From: Methylobacterium soli
Lineage (GTDB): Bacteria; Pseudomonadota; Alphaproteobacteria; Rhizobiales; Beijerinckiaceae
Direction of reading: 5' to 3'
Assembly (NCBI RefSeq): GCF_008806385.1
Contig: NZ_VZZK01000001.1
Location: 248,001-312,000, forward strand
DNA length: 64,000 nt
The notes beneath the pieces are model-generated. The model saw only the letters and a list, made by a program, of their open reading frames with translations. It made no database searches and had not been told where the DNA came from. Below are positions 1 to 9,677 of this stretch, piece by piece. Both the position numbers and the translations under genes were made by a program. Position 1 is the first letter of the stretch; each line of letters begins with the position of its first letter.

Positions 1-788
1 AAGACCGCGCGCGCATCCGCCGGGATCACGTTGGTGGCGGGGTTCCCGACATCGATGGTGGTGAATTCGAGATTCGAGGCGCTGAAATGCGCCGTGCCGT
101 CGTCCAGCGGCTCCGCCGCGAGGGCGGAGGCAAGGCGCAGCATGCCGGGAATCGGGTTCTCGGCCCGGTGCGGATAGGCCACGTGGCCCTGGCGCCCGTG
201 GACCGTGAGCTTGCCGGTGAGCGAGCCGCGCCGGCCGATCTTGATCATCTCGCCGAGGCGGCTCGGGTTGGTCGGCTCGCCGAGCAGGCAATGGTCGAAG
301 CGCTCGCCGCGGGCACGCGCCCAATCCAGGAGCTTCACGGTGCCGTTGATCGCCGGCCCCTCCTCGTCGCCGGTGATCAGGAAGCCGATCGTGCCGCCGA
401 AATCCGGGCCGCGCCGCGCGACGAATTCGAGGGCGCTCGCCAGCATGCAGGCGATGCCGCCCTTCATGTCGGCGGCGCCGCGCCCGTAGAGAAGCCCATC
501 CTCCACCGTTCCGGCGAAGGGACCGTGCCGCCACGCCGCGACGGCGCCCGGCGGCACCACGTCGGTATGGCCGGCGAATAGCAGATGGCGCCCGCCCGAG
601 CCGATCCGCGCGTAGAGGTTCTCGATGTCCGGCGTGCCCGGCTCGGAGAAGACCGGACGCTCCACCCGGAAGCCCGCCTCCTCCAGCACGCGCTGGAGCA
701 GATCGAGGGCGCCGCCCTCGTCGGGTGTCACCGAGGGGCAGCGGATCAGGGCCTGGGCGAGGGCGAGCGGGGCGATGTCTGTGGGCAC
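1..788 (-). CDS. dapE: Succinyl-diaminopimelate desuccinylase (partial, C-terminus off window)
   Basis: Hydrolyses N-succinyl-LL-2,6-diaminopimelate to LL-diaminopimelate and succinate in the lysine and peptidoglycan DAP pathway; cytosolic M20 metallopeptidase. About 262 residues are present and the frame is still open at base 1. Seen in order: an N-terminal IRCPSVTP segment, GHTDVVPPG (metal His), [10 protein letters not shown] (bridging Asp), GDEEGPA (catalytic and metal Glu) and a [19 protein letters not shown] dimerisation-domain stretch. I chose the GTG at 788 because it places the protein start just before [14 protein letters not shown], as usual for DapE. Another in-frame GTG at 824 would add 12 residues. 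Assignment is firm; the exact start is not. Confidence 0.93.
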   Translation of the reverse strand, partial: MPTDIAPLALAQALIRCPSVTPDEGGALDLLQRVLEEAGFRVERPVFSEPGTPDIENLYARIGSGGRHLLFAGHTDVVPPGAVAAWRHGPFAGTVEDGLLYGRGAADMKGGIACMLASALEFVARRGPDFGGTIGFLITGDEEGPAINGTVKLLDWARARGERFDHCLLGEPTNPSRLGEMIKIGRRGSLTGKLTVHGRQGHVAYPHRAENPIPGMLRLASALAAEPLDDGTAHFSASNLEFTTIDVGNPATNVIPADARAV

Positions 789-920
789 GGGTCCGGGGCG
801 CTTCTTGCGGGTGCGGGAGGACACCCTAGAGAACCGGGGCCCAAAGAAAAGGCGGACACCGCCGGCCCGCATCCCCGGCGCGGACTTCCGCGCGCGCCGG
901 CACAGGTCTAGATCCACCCG

Positions 921-1700
921 ATGGCACTCTCCCGCGACGAGATCGAACGCTATGCCCGCCACCTCGTGCTGCGCGAGGTCGGCGGCCCCGGTCAGGCGCG
1001 GCTGAAGGCGGCGCGGGTGCTCGTGGTCGGCGCGGGCGGACTCGGGGCGCCGCTGATCCAGTACCTCGCCGCCGCCGGCATCGGCACCGTCGGGATCGTC
1101 GACGACGACACCGTCTCGCTCTCGAACCTGCAGCGGCAGGTCATCCACGGAACGCCGGATGTCGGGCGCCCGAAGGTGGAGAGCGCGGCAGACGCCGTCG
1201 CCCGCCTCAACCCGAACGTGGCGATCGTCGCCCACCCGGTCCGGATCGACGCGGAGAACGCCGTCGACCTGATCGGCCGCTACGACCTCGTCGCCGACGG
1301 GTCCGACAATTTCGCGACGCGCTACGCCGTCTCGGATGCCTGTTTCCACGCGCGCCGTCCCCTGGTGACGGCGGCGCTCGGGCAGTTCGACGGCTCGCTC
1401 ACGACCATCCGGGCCCACGAGACCGGCCCGGACGGGCGGCCGAACCCCACCTATCGCTGCCTGTTCCCGAACCCGCCGCCGCCGGGCAGCGTGCCGCCCT
1501 GCGCCGAGGCCGGCGTTCTCGGGGCGCTCGCCGGCGTGATGGGCTCGCTGATGGCCATGGAGGTGATCCGCGCCGTGGCGGGCTTCGGCGAGCCCCTCGT
1601 CGGGCGCCTGCTGATGGTCGATGCGCGCTCGATGCGCTTCGAGACCCTGGCCTATGCCTGGGACGAGGCGAACCCGCTGAGCGGCACCGGCGCGGCGTAG
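921..1700 (+). CDS. moeB: HesA/MoeB/ThiF family adenylyltransferase
   Basis: E1-like enzyme that adenylates the C-terminal glycine of a small sulfur carrier (MoaD or ThiS) for molybdopterin or thiazole synthesis. The 259 residues include the nucleotide loop GAGGLG (37-42), SNLQRQ, the DGSDN signature (126-130) and a candidate catalytic Cys at 194 in PPCAEAG. In E. coli MoeB a structural zinc is bound by CYRC and a C-terminal CxxC. Here the first reads TYRC and no C-terminal pair is visible, so the zinc site appears lost. Divergent from dapE with 132 bases between them. MoeB versus ThiF cannot be settled from sequence alone, so the symbol is tentative. Confidence 0.85.
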   Translation: MALSRDEIERYARHLVLREVGGPGQARLKAARVLVVGAGGLGAPLIQYLAAAGIGTVGIVDDDTVSLSNLQRQVIHGTPDVGRPKVESAADAVARLNPNVAIVAHPVRIDAENAVDLIGRYDLVADGSDNFATRYAVSDACFHARRPLVTAALGQFDGSLTTIRAHETGPDGRPNPTYRCLFPNPPPPGSVPPCAEAGVLGALAGVMGSLMAMEVIRAVAGFGEPLVGRLLMVDARSMRFETLAYAWDEANPLSGTGAA

Positions 1701-1860
1701 GCCGGCTCGACCCGCCCGGATCTGAAGGAAATTGCCGGCCTCCAGGCTTTCCCCGCTTCGCGACCGCGCACGGACGCTGAGCCCTGGTAAGATAGTGCCG
1801 CATCGCGTAAGCAGGCCACGCCCGACATAAATTCTTAAATCCAGCGGGCGGGAGGAAAAC

Positions 1861-1974
1861 GTGCTTCAGACCGATCTCCTGATCATCGGATGTGGTCTCC
1901 TGACCGTCACGCTCGTCATCGCCGGCTCGCTCTACACGCGCGGCCGGTTCGGGCATCTCAAGCCGCGGCCGTAA
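1861..1974 (+). CDS. Small single-pass membrane protein (37 aa)
   Basis: A short frame starting with GTG, preceded by a good GGAGG-type ribosome site (gggaggaaaac). The product begins [18 protein letters not shown] and has one hydrophobic segment at about residues 4-23, then a basic tail ending KPRP. This is the layout of a small inner-membrane protein with the C-terminus inside. No family recognised. It stands alone between moeB and the DUF6894 gene. The support is the ribosome site plus the clean hydrophobic segment; it could still be chance. Confidence 0.45.
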   Translation: MLQTDLLIIGCGLLTVTLVIAGSLYTRGRFGHLKPRP

Positions 1975-2656
1975 CCGGCCGCCGGGCCCGGGGTTCGCGC
2001 GCCATCCTGGTCCGCTCGACGCTCAAGATGCGCTTCGCCGCGTCGCCCGGGTTGCCGGGCGATGGCTGAACGCCCTGCGCTCCCTTCCTGGCGCGCTGCC
2101 GGTTCCGGCCCGCCGGCGGCGCCGGGGCGGCAGATCCCGGCAGTGTCGGCCATCCCGAGATCGTCTCTCGCAGAGGCCAAGACCCTCGCGCGAGGCTATC
2201 CGGGTAGCCCTCCGGAAGTCTAGGCAATGGCGTTGCTCGGAGACGCGAAAGCTTTGCTGTTGGCTATCTGCGCGGGAGTGATGGACACAAAGCACTCTCG
2301 GATTGGATAAATTTCGACCATTCCGGCTGGCTCGGCGGTCCTGCGAGCTATGAAAATGCCCAAACAATTTTAGATATTCAGCATTTGTTGCTCTTGATAT
2401 CTTTCAAGTCATCGAAATATGATGCTTGCCACCGACGCTGGATACGTTGGTGGTACGCAGTGATCGATACGCAATAGTTATCCCCAGACGTCCTGATCCT
2501 GATCGAACAGGTGGCACAACTGCACAGGACCACCTTCGGGTCGGATCAGGCAGTCGAGACCATCTCGGTTTGAGATGGCGCAACACGTCGAGGCGTCGAT
2601 CGAGGGCGGTTGACGCTTCTTGTCACGACGGCATTCCGACACGATGAGATGATCTC
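1975..2656. other. Intergenic region with no recognised gene
   Basis: About 680 bases lie between the small membrane protein and the DUF6894 gene. Open frames exist on both strands but read as low-complexity Arg/Pro/Ala-rich strings without motifs. The part around 2230-2480 is visibly richer in A and T than its surroundings. I see no tRNA, convincing terminator or mobile-element end. Confidence 0.5.
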
Positions 2657-2947
2657 ATGCCGCAATTCTTTCTGCATTTCAGAACACCGGTCGAAACCCA
2701 CCGCGATGATGAAGGTTCGACCTTCGCCAGCTTGGAGGACGCCTTCGTCGAAGCGTGCGAAGCGATTCCCGACATCGCCGCGGAATTGTGGCGGAGCACC
2801 GTCCTGGGCCGGCGGGACGACCCGCTCGGCTGCACCTTCGAGATTGCCGACGCGTTCGGCCGGCTCCTGATGGAGGTGCCCTTCCGGGAGATCCTCGATC
2901 CGGAAGGATATCGACGCAGCGCGGTGCTGCGGCCGGACCTCTGCTGA
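2657..2947 (+). CDS. DUF6894 family protein
   Basis: A 96-residue soluble protein starting MPQFFLHFRTPVETHRDDEG. The N-terminal F/Y-rich beta strand followed by a D-x-E-G turn, then an A/E-rich helix, is the layout of the small DUF6894 proteins that are often multicopy in Methylobacterium and Rhizobiales. Function is unknown in the family. It ends about 90 bases before the NepR-like gene on the same strand, so the two may be co-transcribed. The family call rests on the N-terminal pattern only. Confidence 0.7.
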   Translation: MPQFFLHFRTPVETHRDDEGSTFASLEDAFVEACEAIPDIAAELWRSTVLGRRDDPLGCTFEIADAFGRLLMEVPFREILDPEGYRRSAVLRPDLC

Positions 2948-3039
2948 GGACGGTTACCGCGCGGTCGGGGTCGGCGTTCCGCCTTTCCCCAACGGACCCG
3001 GCGCCGATGCGCCGACGCGTCCGCACCCTGGAGGTCACC

Positions 3040-3300
3040 ATGTCCAAGACGCCGGAGGCAGCAGATCGCCGATCATGGCCATCCCCGGAATGCGCGCTCG
3101 ATGCGGCCATTCTGAACCGACTCGGCCAGACATTGCGGGAACTCTACGAGCCGCTGCTGCACGAGATCCCGAACGCGCGCATCGCATCGCTCCTTCAGGC
3201 GCTCGAGGACCGCGATGGCGGGACCGATGTCGTTTGGCCGGCGATGCGGATGCCCCTGCACGGCCCGCGCCGGTTCGCGCAACCCGCCTGCCGGGTCTAG
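3040..3300 (+). CDS. NepR-like anti-sigma factor
   Basis: NepR proteins bind and hold the ECF sigma factor EcfG until phosphorylated PhyR sequesters them, switching on the general stress response of Alphaproteobacteria. This 86-residue protein has a core at about residues 22-56 (AAILNRLGQTLRELYEPLL, then IPNARIASLLQALE). That matches the NepR pattern of two short helices, IGxxLRxxYxxxxxxPxPxRxxxLLxxL. The start is supported by GGAGG four bases before the ATG. The N- and C-terminal tails are disordered and short, as in the family. Neither phyR nor ecfG is in the window, so this may be a paralogue away from the main locus. The call is by motif resemblance. Confidence 0.65.
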   Translation: MSKTPEAADRRSWPSPECALDAAILNRLGQTLRELYEPLLHEIPNARIASLLQALEDRDGGTDVVWPAMRMPLHGPRRFAQPACRV

Positions 3301-3456
3301 CGGCCGGCATCCGGCGCCTGGGACCGTCCGCTCGCGATCCTGAGGAGCCGTTCGAGATGACATCCGGTTCGGGCTGCTGAGGGCGGCAGAGCGGATATGC
3401 TTAAAGAGTCGAGAGCTTCAGAACATTGCGGAAGGCCCAGTGACCCTGCCGAACGC

Positions 3457-3828
3457 TCACAGGTAGAGCCGGAACCACGGCAGCGTGAGGTACACGCACG
3501 CCATCATCGCGCCCAAGGGAACAACCCAGACCCATCCTGACCAGAGCCGACGCGTCCATCGTTCGGGGAGGATTGCGGCCGCGAGGCCGAACACGAGCGC
3601 CCCGAGCGCCGCTGTCGCCGTCCAGCCATACCAATACATCGCGGGGGCGAGGAACCCCATGGAAGGACTGACCGTGTCTCGCGCATGGTGCGTCCCGGCA
3701 AGGACGATCCCGAGCGACGGATAGACCGTGAACAAGGCGAGATCTCGCGCCAGGGCGATGACGTAGATCACCGCGAAGGCCGGCCCGAACGCGAAGGCGA
3801 ACCGGCGACATGCCGACGAGCCCGTCAT
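3457..3828 (-). CDS. Small integral membrane protein (123 aa)
   Basis: Begins MTGSSACRRFAFAFGPAF and shows about four hydrophobic segments: residues ~10-30, ~35-50, ~60-85 and ~95-120. There is a short basic loop (PERWTRRLW) before the last. No family recognised. The ATG overlaps the stop of the upstream membrane-protein gene as ATGA (3825-3828), which implies translational coupling. It is the last gene of a three-gene minus-strand group headed by a Tat-exported phosphoesterase, so it may help anchor or serve that enzyme, but this is inferred from position only. Confidence 0.7.
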   Translation of the reverse strand: MTGSSACRRFAFAFGPAFAVIYVIALARDLALFTVYPSLGIVLAGTHHARDTVSPSMGFLAPAMYWYGWTATAALGALVFGLAAAILPERWTRRLWSGWVWVVPLGAMMACVYLTLPWFRLYL

Positions 3829-4289
3829 GATCCCAACCCCTTGATGTTGTTCACGACGTGGCCGACGAGGAAGTTCCACCAGACGATGCAGGCCAGGATC
3901 GTCGTCAGGGCAGCGCGCGTCCGGGCAAGCGCGCCGACGAGCGGCGGCTGCCAGCAGATCCAATAGGCCGGCAACAGCGCCAGTCCGATGGAGACGAAGT
4001 GCTCCTTGATGTCGAAGAAGCCGAGAGCCGGCCAGTGGGCCCCCCGTTCCAATCCGGGCCTGACGTCGACGCGAAAATACAGGTACACGACCGCGCCCAG
4101 GAGGGCCGATAGGACGTAGAGGAGCACGATGGCGTCGGCGAAAGCGGCCGACGGCACCGCCCGGAAGCGGCCCAGGAATGAGCCGGGCCGCGCGCGCGCG
4201 TGTCTCCAGGTCGCCAGGGTCTGGTGCGTGGCTGCGCCCAGCAGCGCGACCGCCACCAGCCCATGGATGATCAGGAGGATGGTGGCCAT
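3825..4289 (-). CDS. Integral membrane protein (154 aa)
   Basis: Starts MATILLIIHGLVAVALLG and has four likely membrane spans: about residues 3-22, 50-72, 95-115 and 122-145. The loop between spans 2 and 3 carries the conserved-looking FRVDVRPGLERGAHWPALGF and FDIKEHF stretches. Charged and aromatic residues near a membrane (FDIKEH, HVVNN) are reminiscent of haem- or quinone-binding membrane proteins, but I cannot name a family. It overlaps the next gene by four bases and starts about 30 bases after the phosphoesterase gene, so all three probably form one transcript. Confidence 0.72.
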   Translation of the reverse strand: MATILLIIHGLVAVALLGAATHQTLATWRHARARPGSFLGRFRAVPSAAFADAIVLLYVLSALLGAVVYLYFRVDVRPGLERGAHWPALGFFDIKEHFVSIGLALLPAYWICWQPPLVGALARTRAALTTILACIVWWNFLVGHVVNNIKGLGS

Positions 4290-4320
4290 GACCGCCGGCT
4301 TGGCCGTCGATCGCGGACTT

Positions 4321-5664
4321 TCATCGGAACAACTCTTCCGTGCCGAAGGGCTCGGCCGATCCGGGGCGGAACCTGTTGAGCGTGAGCTTGGTGTTCTGGC
4401 CCGGTTTCACGTCCACCAAGACGTAGTTGTATTCCTCCGTCGGCGGCTGGCCCTTCCAATAGAGATCCGGTGGATAATCCGCCGGCACCTTGATGCTCGT
4501 GCGGCCCGAGAGGATCGGATCCTGCTCGGCGCCGCCTCCGCCCAGCATCAGGTATTTGACGCCGTCGACGTCATAGATCTCAGTCGTGTGAACGTGCCCA
4601 TTGAAGACGACGATCTCTATGTCCTTGGCGTAGGACGCGATCAGCTTGTGCGGGTTGTCAGGCGCCGGGATGGGTCCGAGGCCGGACCGGGCGAAGACCG
4701 GGTAGTGAAAAACCAGGAACGTCTTGCGAATCCCCGCCGCCTTGGCCTCATCCATCCATTGCTGGAGCTGCTGCATCTGCTCGGCGTATTTGGGCCGGTC
4801 GGCATCCCAGAGCGAGGGAGACCGGTAATCGTATTTTCCGGACCACAGGACGATGAACCGAACGCCCCTGAAGTCGAACTTGTAGATGAGGCGGTCCGGC
4901 GTGACGCCGAGCGTCTTGAGATGGGGCACGGCGGAGAGCACGCCCTCGATCCTGGGATCACCCCAGACCTCGTGGTTGCCGACCCCGATGAACCAGCGGC
5001 CTTCGAGCCCGGCCGCGCGCATTTCGCCGTCGGGCGCGGGCAGCTGCGTCAGCATGGTGTCGTTGACGCGCTTCCAATAGGGGCTGTCGGCGAGCGTGAG
5101 GCCCTGATTGCCCCACCACACGACATCGCCGCTGTTGACCACGAACTTGGCGCGCCCGGCCCGGACGTCCTTCACGATCTCCCGCGCCACCCAGTCACCA
5201 TCGGCCAGCCTGAAGATCGTCCGGTGCACACCGGGCAGCAGCTTCACATCCTCGACGGAGGCCTCGGTGACCCATCCTTTGTCGACCGTCAGGGTCATGA
5301 CCTCGCTGCGGCTCTCGAACGGCATGATGATCCGGATGAGGTCGCGGGTGACCGGGTCGAAGATGGGCCGCACGTCCTTCCGGACCACCGCTTCCGCGAC
5401 CTTCTCGGGCATGACCAGCCCGAACATCTCGACGAACAGCTTGGTCAGGTCCGGCTGACCCTGCTTGTAGGGAAGGTACATCATCGGGCGCGTATCGCCG
5501 CAGACGGCGAACGAGAGGTCGGATCCCGCCGCCGATTGGGCTTGCTGGGCCGCCGCAGGTGCCATCCCCAACACCGGCATGGCGGCCAGCGCCACCATGC
5601 CCCCGCCCTGTTGCGCCAACGCTCTGCGTGTGATCCCGGTCGAAGAGAGCGGGGTTTTCATCAT
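4321..5664 (-). CDS. Tat-exported calcineurin-like metallophosphoesterase
   Basis: A 447-residue phosphoesterase with an N-terminal twin-arginine signal (ITRRALAQQG at 11-20, then a hydrophobic stretch and an AAAQ cleavage region near 40), so it should act in the periplasm. Calcineurin-fold metal motifs are visible: CGDTRP (55-60), NSGDVVWWG, GVGNHEVWG, FHYPVF and FNGHVHTTE. Substrate is unknown; the family covers phosphomonoesters, phosphodiesters and pyrophosphates. Unusually, about 100 residues lie between the first two metal motifs. It heads a group with two small membrane proteins. A 15-bp tandem duplication lies just upstream of its start. Confidence 0.85.
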   Translation of the reverse strand: MMKTPLSSTGITRRALAQQGGGMVALAAMPVLGMAPAAAQQAQSAAGSDLSFAVCGDTRPMMYLPYKQGQPDLTKLFVEMFGLVMPEKVAEAVVRKDVRPIFDPVTRDLIRIIMPFESRSEVMTLTVDKGWVTEASVEDVKLLPGVHRTIFRLADGDWVAREIVKDVRAGRAKFVVNSGDVVWWGNQGLTLADSPYWKRVNDTMLTQLPAPDGEMRAAGLEGRWFIGVGNHEVWGDPRIEGVLSAVPHLKTLGVTPDRLIYKFDFRGVRFIVLWSGKYDYRSPSLWDADRPKYAEQMQQLQQWMDEAKAAGIRKTFLVFHYPVFARSGLGPIPAPDNPHKLIASYAKDIEIVVFNGHVHTTEIYDVDGVKYLMLGGGGAEQDPILSGRTSIKVPADYPPDLYWKGQPPTEEYNYVLVDVKPGQNTKLTLNRFRPGSAEPFGTEELFR

Positions 5665-6230
5665 GGGATCCTCCCCGTGGCTAGAGGGTCCCCCCGATGC
5701 ACGACTCCTGGATGCACGACTCCTGGATCAACGCCTCGCGGCGTTGTGCGTCGAAGCCGGACCAGTGCTGCGCAAGCTGCTCGCGAGCCTGCGTTTCATC
5801 GCGGACGCCATTCCGGTCGGTGGTTTGGCCACCGGCTTCCAGGCTCGGACCCACCCGGCACATCGCTTCGACATCGTCGTGTGGACGCTCGCCACCCGGA
5901 CCAGGGGACGCGGTCAGAGCATTGAACACTACACTTGCAGAGCAAAACATCGGGCCGCCCCCCGATGAAAAGAGGCCCCGATGCGCTCTATCATCGAATG
6001 CGAACTCGGCAAAGATATTGTATCAGTGCTGCAAAATCTCGGCTGAACTTGAAAGACAATCCAAGTTGTTTTGACCGTACGCTGATCTTCGGCTCGTTTC
6101 ACCGGGAACGTTCCACAACGCCCAAATATGGGTGGGTCCCGCGCGTCGGATCTCGGCCGCCGGGATGTCTCCACGCCACGCCGCCCGATGGGACGCGCGG
6201 TCAGGTCCGAAGGGCCCGGGCCGCCGAGGA
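5665..6230. other. Intergenic region with a 15-bp tandem duplication
   Basis: No convincing gene in 566 bases. A 15-bp unit beginning gatgcacgactcctg occurs twice in tandem at 5696-5710 and 5711-5725. At 5948-5967 the arms catcggg/cccgatg form a 7-bp hairpin followed on the minus strand by TTTTGCT, a weak terminator candidate for minus-strand transcription from the SEC-C protein gene. The stretch 5930-6110 is richer in A and T than the flanks. Confidence 0.45.
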
Positions 6231-7136
6231 TCAGAGGGCGGCGAGGCAGCACTTCTTGAACTTCTTGCCGCTGCCGCAGGGGCAGGGATCGTTGCGGCCG
6301 ACATCCTTGAACGGGTTGCGCACCGGCTCGCCCGCCCCTTCCGCCGTCCAGGCGAGGGCCGCCACCGGGTCGTCGAGATAGCCGAGGCCGCGCTCGTCGA
6401 GGTCGCGGCGGTCGTCGGGCCGGGTCTCGGCCCGGCGCAGGGTCGCCTTGAACCAAGCGGGATCGCTGATATCGTCGGTGAGTCGGCCGTCCTTGCGGGC
6501 GGCCTCGACGCGGGGGCTCAGCGCGCGCAGCCCGAGGAGCGCGACCGCCTCCTCCCAGCCGGTCCAGCCGATATCCCCCTCGACCGCGACGCGCTTGTCG
6601 TCGAAGCGGACGAGGAGGTCGCTCACGGGCTCGCGGGCGACCCGGCCGTCGCGGGCCAGGAACGCCAGGGCCGCCAGGGCCTCGTTGCGCACGAGGTCGT
6701 CGATGGTGGTGTCGAGGATCAGGCCGAACAGGCCCTCGGGCTCGCCGTCATAGAGGCTCGCGAGCACGCGCGGCAGGGTCGTGCTCGCGGCGTCCCCGAG
6801 GAGGTCGTCGAGGGTCTCGGCATCCTGGCGCAGGAGCCGCAGGAGCGGCGCGAAGGCCCGCGTGTCGCGGGCGGCCGCCAGGACATGCACCCCCCAGAAC
6901 AGGAGGTTGGCCTCGGCGTCGGTCAACGCATCCCCGTCCGCCGCGGCCCTCAGCAGCCGCAGCGTCTCGTCCGCGATCGCGGCTGGGGCGGCGACGGCGC
7001 GGCGCAGGGCCTCCTCCGGGAGGTGGTCCGCGCCCGACAGCGCGGCGATCAGGTCGCTCTCCGTCATCGCGCCGACCGCCTCATCGCCGGCCGCCTTGCC
7101 AACCGCCTTGCCGACCACCTTGCCACCCACCGCCAT
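6231..7136 (-). CDS. DUF1186/SEC-C motif protein
   Basis: A 301-residue protein. The N-terminal two-thirds is an all-alpha, HEAT-like region rich in Leu and Ala (DUF1186 type). The last 20 residues are a SEC-C zinc-finger, [19 protein letters not shown], as found at the C-terminus of SecA and of many accessory proteins that bind zinc and SecB or other proteins. The start is supported by GGGAG six bases upstream; an internal Met at residue 24 (MTESDL) is an alternative. It follows pheT by 15 bases and is probably co-transcribed with pheST. Function in the cell is unknown. Confidence 0.8.
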   Translation of the reverse strand: MAVGGKVVGKAVGKAAGDEAVGAMTESDLIAALSGADHLPEEALRRAVAAPAAIADETLRLLRAAADGDALTDAEANLLFWGVHVLAAARDTRAFAPLLRLLRQDAETLDDLLGDAASTTLPRVLASLYDGEPEGLFGLILDTTIDDLVRNEALAALAFLARDGRVAREPVSDLLVRFDDKRVAVEGDIGWTGWEEAVALLGLRALSPRVEAARKDGRLTDDISDPAWFKATLRRAETRPDDRRDLDERGLGYLDDPVAALAWTAEGAGEPVRNPFKDVGRNDPCPCGSGKKFKKCCLAAL

Positions 7137-7151
7137 GCCGCTCTCCCGCGC

Positions 7152-9575
7152 TCAGGACCGGAGGCTCGCGCCGGTCTTCCGGGCGACTTCCGCGACGATC
7201 CGGGCACTCACGGCCTCGATCTCCGCATCGGTCAGGGTCTTGTCGACGGGCTGCAGCCGCACCGCGATGGCGACGGATTTCGCGCCCTCCGGAATGCCGG
7301 TGCCCTCGTAGAGGTCGAACACGTCGATGCCGGCGATGAGCTTGCGCTCGGCCGCCTGCGCCGCCCGCACCACCTCGCCCGCCGGCACGTCGCGGCCGAC
7401 CACGAAGGCGAAGTCGCGCGAGACCGGCTGGAAATCGGAGAGCGCGAGGGCCGGCTTCACCTTGGTCGGCTTGAACTTCGGCAGCGGCAGGGCGTCGAGC
7501 ACGATCTCGAAGGCCACCAGGGTGCCCTTGAGGTCGAGGGCCTTCATCACCCGCGGGTGGATCTCGCCGAAGCTACCGATCGGGTTCTTCGGACCGAATT
7601 GCAGCGTGCCCGAGCGGCCCGGATGCAGCCAGGGGGTGCCGCCCGGCACGACTTGGAGCCCGCCGGTCGGCACGCCGAGGGCGGCAAGCAGCGCCAGCGC
7701 ATCCGCCTTCGCCTCGAACACGTCGACCGTTCCGGCCGCGCCGTCCCAGTGGCGCCCGCTGCCGGCATGGCCCGCGCTGCCGCGGCGGATTGCCGTCGCC
7801 CGGATGCTCTGGCCCTCGGGCTGGTCGTCGGCGAAGCACTGGCCGACCTCGAACAGGGCGACGTCGGGAGAGCCGCGGTCGGCGTTGCGCTGCGCCGCCC
7901 GCAACAGGCCCGGCACGAGGCTCGGCCGCATGTCCGAGAGGTCGGCGGCGATCGGGTTCGCGAGGGCGAGGGCCGGGCCGCCGCCGCCGAACAGGACGGC
8001 GTCGTCATGCGGGATGAAGGACCAGGTCACGGCCTCCATCAGGCCGCGGCTCGCGAGCGCGCGCTTGGCCGCGCGGGTTCGCCGCTGGATCACCGTGAGG
8101 ACGGGCTTGGCCACCGCGGCGGTCAGGCGCGGCAGCGGCTTCGGCTCGATCCGGTCGAGCCCCGCGATCCGGATGATCTCCTCGACGAGATCGGCCTTGC
8201 CCTCGATGTCGGGCCGCCAGGAGGGCGACAGAACCTTCACCCGGTCGCCGCTCCCCGCGACGTGGAAGCCGAGCGTCTCGAGCGTCACCTTCATCTCGGC
8301 GCGCGACAGCTCGATCCCGGCGAGCCGGCGCACCTCCGTCCAGGGGAAGTCGATGATGCGCTCCATCTCCGGCGGCTCGCCCGCGATCACGGGCCGGCTC
8401 GCGCTGCCGCCGCAGAGATCGAGGACGAGGCGGGTGGCGAGGTCGAGGCCCGGCAGGGTGAAGGCCGGGTCGACGCCGCGCTCGAAGCGGTAGCGCGCAT
8501 CCGTGATGACGCCGAGGCGCCGTCCGGTCTGGGCGATGTTGGTCGGGTCCCACAGGGCCGACTCGATCAGGACGTCGACGGTGTCGGCGTCGCAGCCCGA
8601 GCCCTCGCCGCCGATGATGCCGGCGATCGACTCGACGCCGCGCGCGTCGGCGATCACCACCATGTCCTCCGTGAGCGCGTGGGTGCGGCCGTCGAGCGCC
8701 TTCAGCGACTCGCCGGCGCGGGCCCGGCGCACCTGCAGGCCGCCCGAGACCTTGGCGGCGTCGAAGACATGGAGCGGGCGCCCCCGGTCGAAGGTCACGT
8801 AGTTGGTGATGTCCACGAGGGCGTTGATCGGCCGCAGGCCGATGGCCCGCAGGCGGGCCTGCATCCAGGCCGGCGAGGGGCCGTTGCGCACGCCGCGCAC
8901 GAGCCGGAGCGCGAAGAGCGGGCAGAGATCGCGGTCGGCGGCCTCGAAGTCGAGGCTGACCGGGACCGGGCACTCCCCCTCGCCCCGGACCGGCGGCAGC
9001 GCCTCGCGCTTCAGGGTGCCGAGGCCGGTGGCGGCGAGGTCGCGGGCGATGCCGTGAATCGAGGTGCAATCGGGCCGGTTCGGCGTCAGGTTGATCTCGA
9101 TGACCGGATCGTCGAGCCCGGCATAGAGGGCGTAGGGCTGGCCGACCGGGGCATCCTCGGGCAGGTCGAGGATGCCGTCATGATCGTCGCCAAGGCCGAG
9201 CTCGGCGCCCGAGCAGAGCATGCCGCGGCTCTCGACGCCCCGGATATTGCCTACCGACAGGGTGATGTTCTTGCCCGGCACGTAGGTCCCGGGAGGGGCG
9301 AAGACCGATGTCATACCGGCCCGCGCGTTCGGCGCGCCGCAGACCACCTGCAGGGGCTGGCCGTCGCCGGCATCCACCGTGCAGACGCGCAGCCGGTCGG
9401 CGTTCGGGTGCTGCTCGGCGGTGAGCACCTTCGCGACCACGTAGGGCCTCAGCTCCGCCGCCTTGTCGGCGATGCCCTCGACCTCCAGGCCGATCCGCGT
9501 CAGCGTCTCGGCGATGGTTTCGAGGGAGGCCTCGGTCTCGAGGTGGTCCTTGAGCCAGGAGAGGGTGAGTTTCAT
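7152..9575 (-). CDS. pheT: Phenylalanine--tRNA ligase beta subunit
   Basis: Beta chain of the (alpha-beta)2 phenylalanyl-tRNA synthetase, which charges tRNA-Phe and edits mis-charged Tyr. The 807 residues run through the usual domains: N-terminal [12 protein letters not shown], an EMAP-like tRNA-binding fold (~40-150), the B3/B4 editing region, the B5 DNA-binding-like fold, the inactive synthetase core, and a C-terminal FDX-ACB anticodon-binding domain beginning near [10 protein letters not shown]. Start 9575 is preferred over 9584 because GAGGG sits nine bases before it. It follows pheS by about 100 bases, the standard order. Confidence 0.97.
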   Translation of the reverse strand: MKLTLSWLKDHLETEASLETIAETLTRIGLEVEGIADKAAELRPYVVAKVLTAEQHPNADRLRVCTVDAGDGQPLQVVCGAPNARAGMTSVFAPPGTYVPGKNITLSVGNIRGVESRGMLCSGAELGLGDDHDGILDLPEDAPVGQPYALYAGLDDPVIEINLTPNRPDCTSIHGIARDLAATGLGTLKREALPPVRGEGECPVPVSLDFEAADRDLCPLFALRLVRGVRNGPSPAWMQARLRAIGLRPINALVDITNYVTFDRGRPLHVFDAAKVSGGLQVRRARAGESLKALDGRTHALTEDMVVIADARGVESIAGIIGGEGSGCDADTVDVLIESALWDPTNIAQTGRRLGVITDARYRFERGVDPAFTLPGLDLATRLVLDLCGGSASRPVIAGEPPEMERIIDFPWTEVRRLAGIELSRAEMKVTLETLGFHVAGSGDRVKVLSPSWRPDIEGKADLVEEIIRIAGLDRIEPKPLPRLTAAVAKPVLTVIQRRTRAAKRALASRGLMEAVTWSFIPHDDAVLFGGGGPALALANPIAADLSDMRPSLVPGLLRAAQRNADRGSPDVALFEVGQCFADDQPEGQSIRATAIRRGSAGHAGSGRHWDGAAGTVDVFEAKADALALLAALGVPTGGLQVVPGGTPWLHPGRSGTLQFGPKNPIGSFGEIHPRVMKALDLKGTLVAFEIVLDALPLPKFKPTKVKPALALSDFQPVSRDFAFVVGRDVPAGEVVRAAQAAERKLIAGIDVFDLYEGTGIPEGAKSVAIAVRLQPVDKTLTDAEIEAVSARIVAEVARKTGASLRS

Positions 9576-9677
9576 CGGCGCCATCCCTCGGCGTCCGCCC
9601 CGTATGTCGGGCGGGGGCCGCCGGCCAGGAAGAGAAGGAGCGCCCCCGTTGTGGTCCGGGGCGCTATGGGAATCAGG

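Noticed and set aside
5681..5950. An 89-codon minus-strand frame upstream of the Tat phosphoesterase gene
   Set aside because: It ends in a duplicated IQESC stretch created by the 15-bp tandem repeat, has no ribosome site and no recognisable domain.
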